From: Candidatus Obscuribacterales bacterium
GTDB taxonomy: Bacteria; Cyanobacteriota; Vampirovibrionia; Obscuribacterales; Obscuribacteraceae
Direction of reading: 5' to 3'
NCBI GenBank assembly: GCA_019752635.1
Contig: JAIELX010000083.1
Location: forward strand, 1 to 64,000
Length of the DNA: 64,000 nucleotides
The translations under genes and the position numbers were made by a program. The first letter of the stretch is position 1. Each line of letters begins with the position of its first letter. Under the pieces are notes generated by a model. The model was not told the DNA's origin and ran no database searches. It saw only the letters and a program-made list of their open reading frames with translations. This document shows positions 26,901 through 34,517 of the stretch, piece by piece.

Positions 26901-29885
26901 GCCTCCCACGCTTCCTGAACCAGCGGAGATTAAAACCGAACCCAAGTCGAGCTGTGCGCCCGAGATGCTTATGTCCCCCGTGTTACCGCCACCGCCTCCT
27001 GAGCCGCCATCACCTCCGTTGCCGGCGCCGGTAATCAGCGCTATATGCGAAGCGGTAAAACCGCCTGCTCCGCCGGTGGACCCACCGCCTCCCCGACCGC
27101 TCTTCATTGTGACGCTTGCGATCGTCACTCCTCCCGGCGTAATAATTGATAATCTCCCGGTGTCGCCACCGTCGCCTCCGCGCCCGCCGTCTCCACCGTT
27201 GCCGGCGTACGCACCGGCTGCAGTCATGGATAACAGCTGCCCGCCGTCGCTGCCGATTTTGCCGGCTCCGCCGTCACCGGCGCTCAGCTCAAAGGTAGTG
27301 CTGATAAACGATGCCGCTTCAATAGAGATTTTGCCGGAATCACCGCCGCCGCCGCCTCCACCGCCTCGGCCGCCGTGGCCGGCGTGCGTGCCGATGGTGG
27401 CTCCCGCCAGTGTCGACCCTGTCCCGCCCGTTCCACCTGTGCCTCCGCTAGAACCGATGGAGTGGAGCCCGGTGATCACAACGTCGCCCGTCGCTGTGGT
27501 CGTGAGCGCTCCACCGGAGCCACCGGAGCCTCCCTCCCCGCCGTCGCCGCCATTGGATGCGCTGACGGCTATCGTCCCCGGGAACGGATAGGCGGTGCCG
27601 CCGCTGCCGCCGGCGCCGCCGGTTCCCCCGGCAGAGACAAAGTTTGCGATACTGAGCGAGTTACCGGTAAAGGTTAGAGAGCCGCCATCGCCTCCAAGAC
27701 CACCGTTGCCGCCTTTACTCGCATCGAAGAGCGTTGCCGAAGCGTTTCCGCCTGAGCCACCGTTACCTGCGGAGCCGCCTTGCGCGGCTACTGAGTTGAG
27801 TTCAGCATCGTCGATTGAGATTATGATGTTGCCGGCACGCCCGCCCGAACCGCCTTGTCCACCGGGTCCGCCTGACAAGCCTCCGTTGGCGTCGCTTCCG
27901 TAGTAGCCACTGCCACCGCTGCCACCGGTTGTTGCAATCGAACCAGCAACGGTCAGTTTCCCGATGCCGGTTAAGGTAATAGCACCGCCATCCCCGCCGG
28001 CGCCGCCGGATTGACCTTCAAGAATACCCGCGGCCCCGTCGCCTCCGATGGTTGTTATGCTCTTAATTGAAGAGAGTCCGCCCGTCGTGACAACAAGATT
28101 TCCGGCGTTGCCACCCACGACGTCCTTGCCTGGCAGCGGCAGAGAAGGTGTTTGCTTGTAAGCTGCAGCACCGTTCATAATGATGTTGCCGACGCTCAGA
28201 CCGTCACCGGCACTCAACTTAACGTCGCCTGCTTGTGCGCGTTCGCTTCCCTGTGCGGAGGTGATGATATCGCCTGTTATTATCTTGCCGCTGGCGGTTA
28301 CAGCTACTTTGCCTCCAGAAAGTCCATTTTGCGTGGTAGCTGAGTTGATATTCCCGATTGTGACATTGCCATTTTTCGCCTCGACCACTATATCTGAGCC
28401 GCCGCCTGCCTCAATGCCGATAATTGAGACCTGACCTCCAGCGTTCACGCTAATGGTCCCACCCTTAACACCAGCCCCCCCCGAACCGTTGTTTGCAAGT
28501 AATGCGCCCGCGGCCAGATTTCCGTCTGCATTTATTGTTATCGCCCCGGCGGTCGGTGCTGCGTACGTAGCACCACTGGTGGTGATTGAACCTATCGTCG
28601 TGTTGCCAGCCTGGTGAAGAGATGAAGATCCTTCCGATGATTGCAAGAGTACATCCGATCCGGTAGTAGTGAGGGACAACTGCCCCAGATTGATGTTGCC
28701 GCCATTGGCACTTTTGCCGGTAATTTGATAAATACAACTGCTGCAGGCAGCTGGACTAGGTTGTCCCGGCACGACGAATGTCACGCCGGACGCAATAGCG
28801 ATTTTGCCCGCGCCCGTGGCGACTGTCGCGGCTGGTCCGTAGTAGCTGATGTCCCCCCCGGACAGAACAACAAAATCGGCATTGTTGGTGTTGAAACTAC
28901 TGGCGAATCCATCTAACTTTAGCTCAGCGCCGTTAGCTTGAGAGTAAATAACGGGATCGCCGGATAGGTCAAGGCTGTTTACATGCAAGCCGCCTGTCAG
29001 TGTCCCAATCAGCAGGTTGCAGCCGGTAACATTTACAAGCCCGCTAATGCTGTTGGCGTTTGCTTCTATTAAACTTTCACGACCGCCATTGATATTTAAT
29101 TCTTTACTCAAGAAATCTCCACCGGAGATATTGAGTTGCGCCGACTGAACTAGATTACTTATATTGATCTCGCCGCTGAGTGCCTCGAGCCTTCCACCAA
29201 CATTGTTCAGCGCCAGATTCTGCACAAGAGAATTTATGTTGATGTTATTGGTTATGGAACTTATCAACCCGGCATTATTAATCAGACCCGATTGCAAGTT
29301 CACGGTTCCGACCGCCTGCATAATCGGGCTCACACCGCTTACTCCTTGAGGGACTGCGTTCACCAGGGTGCCGCCTGCGCTCACACTAAGGTTGCCGGAA
29401 CTTGTGATCGCTCCCGCATTTATCAGATCATGAGCGGCGTTCATAACGAGGTTAAGACTTACCGGCATGTAACCTGAGATGCCTGAGTTTGGAAGCAGTG
29501 TGGAAAAAAAGGCACCCTGCTGATTGAAGATATTGTTGGCGCTAAATGTCACAGTGCTTACGGCTGGATTGGAACTGACAGCATAGATATTTCCGCTGTT
29601 GCTTATGTCACCGTTGAGTGTCAGAGTTGATGCAGTGCCAAAATCAACGAGAAGAGTTTGCCCCTGACCAACAATCAAAGAACCATTGCTGTAACTGGCA
29701 GCGTCTATTATTTGAGGCCCCGATGGAGAAGTCGACGATGCCCCTGCATCCTCAATACTCTGTCCAGTGGCAGGCAAGCAGCCTGCCAGCAAGCAGGAAG
29801 TCGCAAGCAAAACAGCATTACGTTGCCGGACACTCTCCTGCTTCCCCTGGATCAAGAATCCCCTGGATTTCCTGGCCACCGTCAC
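17985..29885 (-). CDS. Giant Gly-rich surface protein (PE_PGRS-like centre, beta-helix flanks)
   Basis: A 3966-residue exported protein. The N-terminus has a basic region and a hydrophobic stretch ending in LLAGC (Cys36), a lipoprotein-type signal. Residues ~45-600 and ~2080-3650 are repetitive Ser/Asn/Thr/Gly-rich strands with patterns such as GNLSVSAGG, (L/I)(N/S)xxG and G(D/N)(L/V)xLxS, typical of right-handed beta-helix adhesins related to filamentous haemagglutinin. Residues ~610-2075 are dominated by GGxGG triplets. The last ~300 residues are different: a FecR-like segment (NEIVVKIAGHDLKIAAGAIVLL) and a helical end. There is no visible beta-barrel, LPXTG or S-layer anchor. The start is a GTG with GGGAGG 5 nt upstream. 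The likely role is cell-surface adhesion, matrix or envelope; the ligand is unknown. Confidence 0.8.
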   Translation of the reverse strand: MTVARKSRGFLIQGKQESVRQRNAVLLATSCLLAGCLPATGQSIEDAGASSTSPSGPQIIDAASYSNGSLIVGQGQTLLVDFGTASTLTLNGDISNSGNIYAVSSNPAVSTVTFSANNIFNQQGAFFSTLLPNSGISGYMPVSLNLVMNAAHDLINAGAITSSGNLSVSAGGTLVNAVPQGVSGVSPIMQAVGTVNLQSGLINNAGLISSITNNININSLVQNLALNNVGGRLEALSGEINISNLVQSAQLNISGGDFLSKELNINGGRESLIEANANSISGLVNVTGCNLLIGTLTGGLHVNSLDLSGDPVIYSQANGAELKLDGFASSFNTNNADFVVLSGGDISYYGPAATVATGAGKIAIASGVTFVVPGQPSPAACSSCIYQITGKSANGGNINLGQLSLTTTGSDVLLQSSEGSSSLHQAGNTTIGSITTSGATYAAPTAGAITINADGNLAAGALLANNGSGGAGVKGGTISVNAGGQVSIIGIEAGGGSDIVVEAKNGNVTIGNINSATTQNGLSGGKVAVTASGKIITGDIITSAQGSERAQAGDVKLSAGDGLSVGNIIMNGAAAYKQTPSLPLPGKDVVGGNAGNLVVTTGGLSSIKSITTIGGDGAAGILEGQSGGAGGDGGAITLTGIGKLTVAGSIATTGGSGGSGYYGSDANGGLSGGPGGQGGSGGRAGNIIISIDDAELNSVAAQGGSAGNGGSGGNASATLFDASKGGNGGLGGDGGSLTFTGNSLSIANFVSAGGTGGAGGSGGTAYPFPGTIAVSASNGGDGGEGGSGGSGGALTTTATGDVVITGLHSIGSSGGTGGTGGTGSTLAGATIGTHAGHGGRGGGGGGGGDSGKISIEAASFISTTFELSAGDGGAGKIGSDGGQLLSMTAAGAYAGNGGDGGRGGDGGDTGRLSIITPGGVTIASVTMKSGRGGGGSTGGAGGFTASHIALITGAGNGGDGGSGGGGGNTGDISISGAQLDLGSVLISAGSGSVGGRGGLGGYELSLPKFNDSYFTDSGAGGDGAVGGKGGGTGTIDLRATSGNVLLSSLAITAGNGGDGGNGYQGGSGTTGGGRGGAGGKGAMAGSVGDIKLTAFGDVQFASVSATAGTGGGGGEGGLGGASVATLGLPTTVVGPGGDGGAGGAGGAVSSLTINSTNGNVINSKGSISLKSGAGGFGAAGGNAGQNIVTPYIGGNGGNGGNGGDGNSVGFMSITAAGNVSLGDINIAGSDGGTAGTGSRGGFSTFKGGTGGKGGEGGNGKDVGTVSINAGGSLYFNTLTLLAGVGADGRIGGGAGTAPEGQGGAGGFGGNGGNGGKTGAITLTTNTGELVGAISTTAGRGGRGGDGHAAADATATARAGGDGGHGGAGGSTDAITLNSAKWISSSGFTSTAGAGGIGGAGATGGGGAGDAGSGGNGGSGGNGAASGDILLIAKAFIEIGGVSTTAGNGGQAGNGADGAGAAVQAGHGGAGGVGGLGGTAGNITLTALGSRISTYNISTSGGNGGAGGEGGAGGSSAFNTSSHGGEAGNASRGADGGASGSITLSAVDSIKTGDISTRGGYGGAGKNGGKGGTSAAAGAAGGDGSIAGKGGAGGSIALATEGGLSITGNVISFGGQGGAGGGGGFGGGGTVGGEGGDSGYGGSGGTSGGVSLAGGASITVVGSVASVAGAGGNGGNGGAGGYGAAKGGLPGRAHAAAGGDGGVASSITVLAGQDLTVQGEIYSSGGNGGAGGNGGGGGSSVADGRTGADGVNGGNAGLAGNIVLTATDRLTITGAISSSGGTGGNGGNGGNGGGGSSPGDGGDGGSGGRGGDSSNISLNSDGLTVLHVVSKGGLGGSAGNGGFGGGAGAAPNGGAGGNGAPGGAGGAAGGINIESSKEVYAVGTISSIGGNGGAGSNAGSGGFGGANGGLPGRATNTGAGGGSLFTPANGGDGGASSSISLLSAEDLTVLRDVSSQGGTGGNGGNGGGGGNSAANGRTGADGADGGNGGLSSSVKIASGGKLYLNWGAKSSGGSGGAGGNGGNGGDVPSLLVNSAGSGGNGGRGGSYQIFNGGSNGGSGGRVGSGPGGHNGGYGAPGSGLELAGDVVLIGRSVLAADVFGSSVAVVGGIGSSPIVVKPRTPGVGVSINQPSLGIVVGSMKQTHLVDFYYPQNTADLSTTLPDANLGTHDLVFISEQTVHSTSSLTLTNSGSHIIIGAGSACCVNSDSYAVGLNPVMRSNNGGDIWLESVSIQSTGGLVFISSGGGNTLSGVSNLSSVSSAGAVIVASGNNLSATGRITADFVHLTSSSGDIKNAHGGDFQVDSKFISIVGKGNAYIDNAAQTGRLFNFNVDLDLSYRSSTVGALTYVGGFENTAGGKVSLTSDRLTVSSLISAGNSVTINPLSNSIIGLGDGSLAGGAGIFILSSDSLRQIDAPLLIVGGTDKTNGIFLGNYSAPVATSTRPPGNFALNLINSPFAGSGGFVKQVQCTKMSVPSLSIQAASLGVQSNASLSTISGDLTIESFFGFSLLVNLSAGAGLTATGSINFNPVNKGGVDMSGGGSVSAKSVNIYTQNDDVNISVDSLSGTITGEASSARNLTIQTGSGVRVQDFTTTGAISVVSDSLFARNLHGTELDLTTRKEGTTFLIDLSSSSGKLEVRATTGLIALFDQISSAGSLTISNSNLNSGAGNVVALEGAIVKAANTIDITTNSLGLNDGGRLEAAGDVTVQSPLTNAALALSFEPNGTIVSTNANVAFNSTKAGSITAGASYQMAGSITAGGATPNVTFNGGATGTVDVYVNDITGCVSGSGSSFNVQVNNNTLNVGPISTSGDLTLISKTGDIASCGNCSSTGGNVSISSGNLNSITWNAGDSISSVKDLNLSTSTLNNYGAISSTGGNVKILANLVNNNASASINAVAGDLTLSANRSALLTINNASGSQLVAGQNLNLGDPNGFHSAVMITSGFGALSARTITTYTDGVNDATIFVDSLTGTFNAHVAPVRTLSIKTVSGGIDVGTVYAYSNVDITAGAGDVSIAGAVGILAPGSLSILSGSTGSILLNGTLDASQGSLSLTSGSAAASKVSFASGSSAHAATSLSVLSPTLALDINSAVRSDSGNLAVQSNLATNALIVDLASGSSMQSTGANLLFNPSASGGVRIAGGFGALSAGGLQHVANFNAGSNAVEIDAYSISACLAGSASQANIKVAGAVLSIGALTTIADINLQNTGGNIVSCGNCITTGGALTAVTPSAAAITINNGSSFSAQTGLNFSTGTLNNSGNLSTRTGSVVLTATGIINNTGATIQAVAGNVDLQASNGATLILSSGPGSSISAQGVGSDIRFNPVTAAAVYLAGSGDLSATDQIILNTGGAYAFMFANSISGTVTANGTVGPTLLASESGNLSLLNVNSTGPLLAAALGGTLSTSNVSGQDLLLLVLDGGNLIADTTNAAGSAYLLNLSRGVGTGNVTVLGTGLTAPAGAVHILSGLNGNINVDSPISATYGLSLLTGSNGSINLNANLNTAGNLFLASGSSAGNTIGFANNVFAFAGGADLFTPTLNMGSSSVLQVGAGGIVVQGTGAGSALTVNMSAGAKFTASSSNIAFNSLNPGPITINANPPALPPPPTLPRNGTLSAGGASPTVTFNGGNNPVNVVVDKLDGAVIVTGVPHNIYANNGVALSGSNSGGFSGSFAGSDLRATHSTVIANFAAMFNGLTGGGGFSRLFSLLGYVPPVPAENKAATVAPQQAKPMSFILPNLSVGGLSARVPTDTLNIQIGMRQNNSAQIDDSELLPVSGLSNSDPKGFLLQGLLRFDDSGLKSGVRFASSSALQDAGGPNTFVFKHGNLILAPKNEIVVKIAGHDLKIAAGAIVLLMGDEKSISILNLHDDHLKDVVFDSGQEKVNLPPGHELVVMSDSRDGKANTLPRVAYRNVLKTKSKQGTVYSAEFSLMSAVNNVSVLKEILSNPENRALAGKILKTAAALYSVRPKEAFKAP
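23650..28060 (-). repeat. GGxGG-rich repeat region in the giant surface protein gene
   Basis: About 4.4 kb encodes near-continuous Gly-Gly-X repeats (GGNGG, GGAGG, GGSGG, GGDGG). They are interrupted every ~55-60 residues by a strand with hydrophobic or Ser/Thr residues such as (I/V)xLxAxGxVxxxSVxxxAG. On the plus strand the DNA is a run of CC-rich codons (gcc, acc, tcc, ccg), which creates long antisense reading frames rich in Pro. Confidence 0.9.
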
Positions 29886-29907
29886 CTCACCCTCCCCCTA
29901 TAACTTG

Positions 29908-29940
29908 ATTATAGACTTCAGTAGCGGTGCTTGCGGTCAA
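29908..29940 (-). promoter_or_regulatory. Candidate promoter of the giant surface protein gene
   Basis: On the minus strand TTGACC (29935-29940) is followed 21 nt later by TATAAT (29908-29913), 22 nt before the GTG start. The -10 is consensus; the spacing is too long for an ideal -35, so the -35 assignment is doubtful. Confidence 0.4.
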
Positions 29941-30078
29941 TAGCTCCCGTGTCCGAGATAAATCAGTAAATGTACCGATGCAAGAACGAACCAGCCCGGG
30001 TCCCTCCATGCCGATGAATCAGCTACAGGTGAATTACCTGGCGCGAAGCTGCGACGTCCGTGCAAGTAGGCGATGGGG

Positions 30079-33000
30079 CTAAAGGAGGGCGATGATGAAG
30101 TTGGCGAATTGTTTGAAATGGACGACGTAGTTTCTGTCGGCAAGGGAGTCCGTGACGGAGGCGCTGTTATCGCTTAAGTTCAGTTGGGTAATCTGGATGT
30201 GATCAACTTTTTGCAAGCCGGATCCGCCCGCTTTCGCTGCCGCCTCCTTGACCGTCCAGAAGATTGTCTGCGATGTTGCTCGATCAAACGGCAGTGAATT
30301 CAGCACTGCTGTTTCAGCAGCAGTGAAAGCCATTTCCTCAAAGCCTTTGTCCCGCACAACTACAGTTTCGACATCGATGCCGACTGAAGAAGCGGACAGT
30401 GACGCCACAGCAACAGCAAGATCATCCTTGTGGGAAATAGAGACTTGCGGCACGGGAATTGAATCTGGCAGACCGGGTATCACCACCAATGGTGCGCCAC
30501 TTTCGGTTCTTACAATGCAAACGTCTGCCGGACAGATCTGCAGGTTGTAGGTGGACCACAGTAACTGCCGAACTGCATCTTTGACGACAATACGCCCGAG
30601 TATCCACTCCCGGTGGCGCCGCTCCATTCCCGAACGCTGAGTTGGAGCATATTGCAAATCCTCTGCATTGAGAATGTAGTCACTCAACCAATGTAGCGCG
30701 GTTTGATCAATCGATAGATCGTCAGTCGATAACTGTGCGACAACTCTGCGTGTGCTTGTCGAAAATCCTTCTACGGACTTAGACAAGAAGTGTTCCGCAG
30801 GGTTAGCGACAAAATCCTGCAAAGCCGGAGGCAGCATGATCGCACGACTGTTAACGCTCGACACCTGGCACAACAACGTGCCGCCCGCATCGAGAATTTC
30901 GATATCTGCCAGAGTGCCACGCTTGCTAACCGAGTGAAGCTTGGTTCGCCCGTGTAACAACGCCCCTCTGTGCGCAGACAGGTCGTCGTAAAAATCTATA
31001 CTGTCTATATGGAATGGCAGTAAGGCTGTAGCGTCAATGCCTGCCTCATACAAATGATACAGGACGAGCTGGCTCGCATTGTCCAACAGCAGCGGGTCGA
31101 TTGCTAAAGTCGGTTGCTCGTTTTCGACGAACCAACCTTCGTAATCATTGCTGCGAATCATTCCGTCCTGGTACTTGGTGCCCGTACGAAGCGACTCTAC
31201 TGATTGCATGGTTGGTCCATGAAACATGCTTCCAGGTCCATAGAGCCGAGCACCGGCGAACCCCGACGGTCTAACATCTTCTCCGGGGACTATCGCTGCT
31301 ACAGAGGCACCATATCGGGCGCCGGTCCAAACTTCCGCTTGCACGTAGATTTGTTCGTCCGGTGAAACAAGTTCAGCCACTACCACGCCTGTTTCCGCAT
31401 CACAGGAACGAATACGAACTTTCAATTCGATAGGAGCCGAGTCTACCTTGACGCGCTTGTAGGCGCGCACATTGCGAATCGCAGTGACGACGCTACCGGG
31501 AAGAAAAATGCAAGCAGCCTCGGCAAGTATCTCCAATGTCACCATAAGCGGAACCAGATAGACTCGCTCAGTTACAGCACTGCGGGTCGCTCCACCGATG
31601 GCATGGTCCAGCAGAAACATGTGTTGAGCGGTGTCCAGAACCAAATTAAAGCAACTTGTTCTGATATCGAAGTCGGTGTCGTTTACGAATGCGAAGCGGG
31701 CTGAAGCTTCGAAAACTTCAGCAGGCAGTTCGGCCTGTTCGTCCTCATAGCCTTGCAGGTACTCCGTAATTACGAGTTCTTGCGTCAGCAGCATCCGGGT
31801 ATGGAAGTCTTGTAGCGTACTGAGAAACGACGCCAGAACAGAACTAGTGTCGCTGTCGCCGCCACTCGGATAGTGAGGGGCTTCCGATTCATAAGATTGC
31901 CAGTCGTATTCGCTCTCGCCTTCGCAGTGAAATTGATAATCGTCAGGGAATTGCAGCTGATTCTCAGTTCGCAGTTCCCATGATTCTATTCGCCGGTTCG
32001 AGTAAAGCGGCGCAGTATTCACATTCACCCCTGCGCAAAATAGTGTTGCAAGCATATGGTGAATTTGTGCGACACCGGATCTGTTCGCGACATTAACCGG
32101 AACTGCCAAATGTGAGCGACCGGACAAGCACTCTGAAACCAGAGGCACCAAAGATCCTTTGGGACCAACCTCAACAAAGATGCGAGCACCGGCTTCGTGC
32201 ATACGCTCAAGGGTCGCGCGGAACTGAATCGGCTTCTCGAAAAGACCTACAGACCAACGACGCAGCTGCTCGGGATCGTCGGGAAGGAGGCTCGAATCTG
32301 AGCATGTCCACGTTGGCAGCTCGGGAGACCGCATATCTAACTGCTGAACTTCGCTTTGATCCGTGCTGACCTTACCTGCTACCAGGGGCGTATGATATGG
32401 TATCGCTACCGGTAGCGGATAATAATCGATCTTCGCGCGTTCAAGCGATTTCGAAAGCTCGTCGATCGCAGCGCGCGGTCCGGAGATAATTGAGTAAGAC
32501 GGACCCATTTCAGCGCCTAAATAGACGGTTTCACTCGTCATGCGAGCTAGCGGTTCGATCCTTTTCCAGTCAGCGGCGGCGCAAATGGAACGGAGATTGG
32601 CGAGGCTGGATAGCGGAACGGAACGGGCAACCTCAGTACTCAATCTGTAGAAGGTTCCCGCCGCTTCCAAGATATCGACGCAGCCGTTCATCGCTAGTGA
32701 GGCGAACTCTCCTGTGCTACAGCCGAGAATACTATCGGGATAAATATTGAAGTCACGCAGCATTCGATAGAATGCCCATTCAGCAAGGATCACAGTAACA
32801 ACAGCAGAGTCCATCATGGCCAGTAACGCAGTGTTGCTGTTCCCTCCCCGAGAAGGAAAGATTAAGCGGCTTGGTGCAAACTGATCGCCGGACTTCAGTG
32901 CCAATCGGTCGACGAAATCAAAAACTTGTCTGACTTGCGGAAAGTGAAAGCAGAGGTCCAAAAGCATATCGGGATAGGCAGCTCCCAGCCCTGGCAAAAT

Positions 33001-34485
33001 GAAGGCTATTGAATTGCCCGTTTCTCGCTCCGGCCAGAAGGCTGCTTGCGCGATGTATATGCCTCTAGCTCGTCGCTGAGACTCTTGAGCCTTCGCCGCG
33101 CGTTCATCGCAGTGAGGATTGGCCAGCTCGCTGGTAAGCGCATCAATTGCGTCTTCAAGTTTTTGCACCAGATCGGGTATTGAGCTGGCGATGATGCCAG
33201 CCCGCTCGACTTGATCGTTTTCAACACGAGCAGAATGGTTTATTCTCGCAGCAGCTGACGCTAACGCACCGGTGTGGTTCTCGATCAGAGCCTCACGCCA
33301 AGCAGTCATTGATGCAATGAGCTCCATTCTGTCGGCGCCCGAAAACAGAAAGAGCTCGCTGTCCCATTTGTTCAGGTAGGATTGGAAGCTATCATCGATA
33401 CCCTGGCTGGCTTCTTCCAGTCCAATACCTCTCCCTGAGCTATCCAACAGTAGCGCGCGTCTGGGTTGCAGTGGCTCCACCGGCGATACCGGATGAATCC
33501 ACGGTCTTGCAGCGAGTTCTTGAACGAGCCCTTTCGATAATGTTGCGCTCGGATTCTTGTCGTCGGATTTCGGCAATATTTTCTGATACAACGCAAGGCT
33601 GGCGCAACCGAGCGCAAGCAGGTCTTGAAAAGCAGCGGATTGAATGTCGGCCACTTCCGCCAGCGCCCGCATATCTAAATGCGTCTTTGGCGTTCCCTTT
33701 GAGCAGGGCATTCCCGTTAGTCTCTGATAAGCATCCTCAGCAGCCTGGTCTTCCGCCAGGAATTTCTCAGACACTGTCTTAACGACCGAATCCGAGGTGC
33801 GAGCAGATGTCACCACCAGCGATACTGCGCTCCAAGGGTAGCCGTGATGTCGCAGATCTGATTCTTCAAAGTCTCTCGTATGTGTGGCAGAAACCGTAGA
33901 GAGATCGGCAGGGGGAATGATCGCCAGTGCTTCCTCGCTACTTGGATTCGAGGAAAGTATCGAAGAAACGGATATCGAAAAAAAAGAAAAATTAGCGGCG
34001 TCCGTAGCGGAAAGACTCTTATCAGAGTGCCTCTCCATACACAGCAGCCGAACAGAATCATAAGCCCCCCTCATAGTCGCTACAGTAGCAAGTGCAGAGA
34101 AGAGGCAATCCTTACCGTCAAATAGAATTAATTCCGGCGCTGCGTCGCCCGCGTCCAACAGATTCATCAGGTGCGAAGCAGCTTGATTGGCTTCAGCCTT
34201 GGTATCGGCGCAAATCAGTACAAGGTGATTGCCATTTTGGAAGCATCGGCGAAGTTCTCGCGGTGCAGCTCCTGCACCGGGTACAGAGGCGATATCCCGC
34301 ACTTCCAATTCACCATCGCTGCTGGTACCAGTGGCGAACAGGTAGCGAGCGAGAGAACTAGCGTCGAACCCGCCACCAAACAGGAAACACTCTACACCGG
34401 TTATTGAAATGGCGGCTGCGCTGGAAGTGCTATCCGCGGCGAAATCGGGAGAAAATACAGGCTCAGGTATTTGTCCTTGAATCAT
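30079..34485 (-). CDS. PfaB/PfaE-like partner synthase: degenerate KS, AT, DH, PPTase
   Basis: A 1468-residue second subunit of the lipid synthase. Residues ~20-370 look like a decayed ketosynthase: the terminal RPWIH and a PRRALLLDSSGRG stretch survive, but no active Cys or HGTGT is found. An acyltransferase follows (~490-800) with Ser590 in GCSTGEF and His in IPYHTP. A hot-dog dehydratase (~930-1190) has His961 in HxxxG and Asp1135 in DNASQ. The C-terminus (~1260-1460) is a Sfp-type 4'-phosphopantetheinyl transferase with SISHKDD, G-I-D1371-V-E1373 and W-x-x-K1413-E1414-A-A-A-K, complete for Mg and CoA binding. The order recalls PfaB plus PfaE fused. GAGGGG lies 5 nt before the ATG, and the gene follows the large synthase by 32 nt, so they are one operon. 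Confidence 0.88.
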   Translation of the reverse strand: MIQGQIPEPVFSPDFAADSTSSAAAISITGVECFLFGGGFDASSLARYLFATGTSSDGELEVRDIASVPGAGAAPRELRRCFQNGNHLVLICADTKAEANQAASHLMNLLDAGDAAPELILFDGKDCLFSALATVATMRGAYDSVRLLCMERHSDKSLSATDAANFSFFSISVSSILSSNPSSEEALAIIPPADLSTVSATHTRDFEESDLRHHGYPWSAVSLVVTSARTSDSVVKTVSEKFLAEDQAAEDAYQRLTGMPCSKGTPKTHLDMRALAEVADIQSAAFQDLLALGCASLALYQKILPKSDDKNPSATLSKGLVQELAARPWIHPVSPVEPLQPRRALLLDSSGRGIGLEEASQGIDDSFQSYLNKWDSELFLFSGADRMELIASMTAWREALIENHTGALASAAARINHSARVENDQVERAGIIASSIPDLVQKLEDAIDALTSELANPHCDERAAKAQESQRRARGIYIAQAAFWPERETGNSIAFILPGLGAAYPDMLLDLCFHFPQVRQVFDFVDRLALKSGDQFAPSRLIFPSRGGNSNTALLAMMDSAVVTVILAEWAFYRMLRDFNIYPDSILGCSTGEFASLAMNGCVDILEAAGTFYRLSTEVARSVPLSSLANLRSICAAADWKRIEPLARMTSETVYLGAEMGPSYSIISGPRAAIDELSKSLERAKIDYYPLPVAIPYHTPLVAGKVSTDQSEVQQLDMRSPELPTWTCSDSSLLPDDPEQLRRWSVGLFEKPIQFRATLERMHEAGARIFVEVGPKGSLVPLVSECLSGRSHLAVPVNVANRSGVAQIHHMLATLFCAGVNVNTAPLYSNRRIESWELRTENQLQFPDDYQFHCEGESEYDWQSYESEAPHYPSGGDSDTSSVLASFLSTLQDFHTRMLLTQELVITEYLQGYEDEQAELPAEVFEASARFAFVNDTDFDIRTSCFNLVLDTAQHMFLLDHAIGGATRSAVTERVYLVPLMVTLEILAEAACIFLPGSVVTAIRNVRAYKRVKVDSAPIELKVRIRSCDAETGVVVAELVSPDEQIYVQAEVWTGARYGASVAAIVPGEDVRPSGFAGARLYGPGSMFHGPTMQSVESLRTGTKYQDGMIRSNDYEGWFVENEQPTLAIDPLLLDNASQLVLYHLYEAGIDATALLPFHIDSIDFYDDLSAHRGALLHGRTKLHSVSKRGTLADIEILDAGGTLLCQVSSVNSRAIMLPPALQDFVANPAEHFLSKSVEGFSTSTRRVVAQLSTDDLSIDQTALHWLSDYILNAEDLQYAPTQRSGMERRHREWILGRIVVKDAVRQLLWSTYNLQICPADVCIVRTESGAPLVVIPGLPDSIPVPQVSISHKDDLAVAVASLSASSVGIDVETVVVRDKGFEEMAFTAAETAVLNSLPFDRATSQTIFWTVKEAAAKAGGSGLQKVDHIQITQLNLSDNSASVTDSLADRNYVVHFKQFANFIIALL

Positions 34486-34517
34486 TTGTACCCCTCTGAC
34501 ATTCAGCCTCAGACCGC

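Noticed and set aside
23682..27903. Many long open frames on the plus strand rich in Pro and Ala.
   Set aside because: They are antisense to the GGxGG repeat gene; the Pro-rich composition follows from Gly codons on the other strand, and starts and ribosome sites are lacking.
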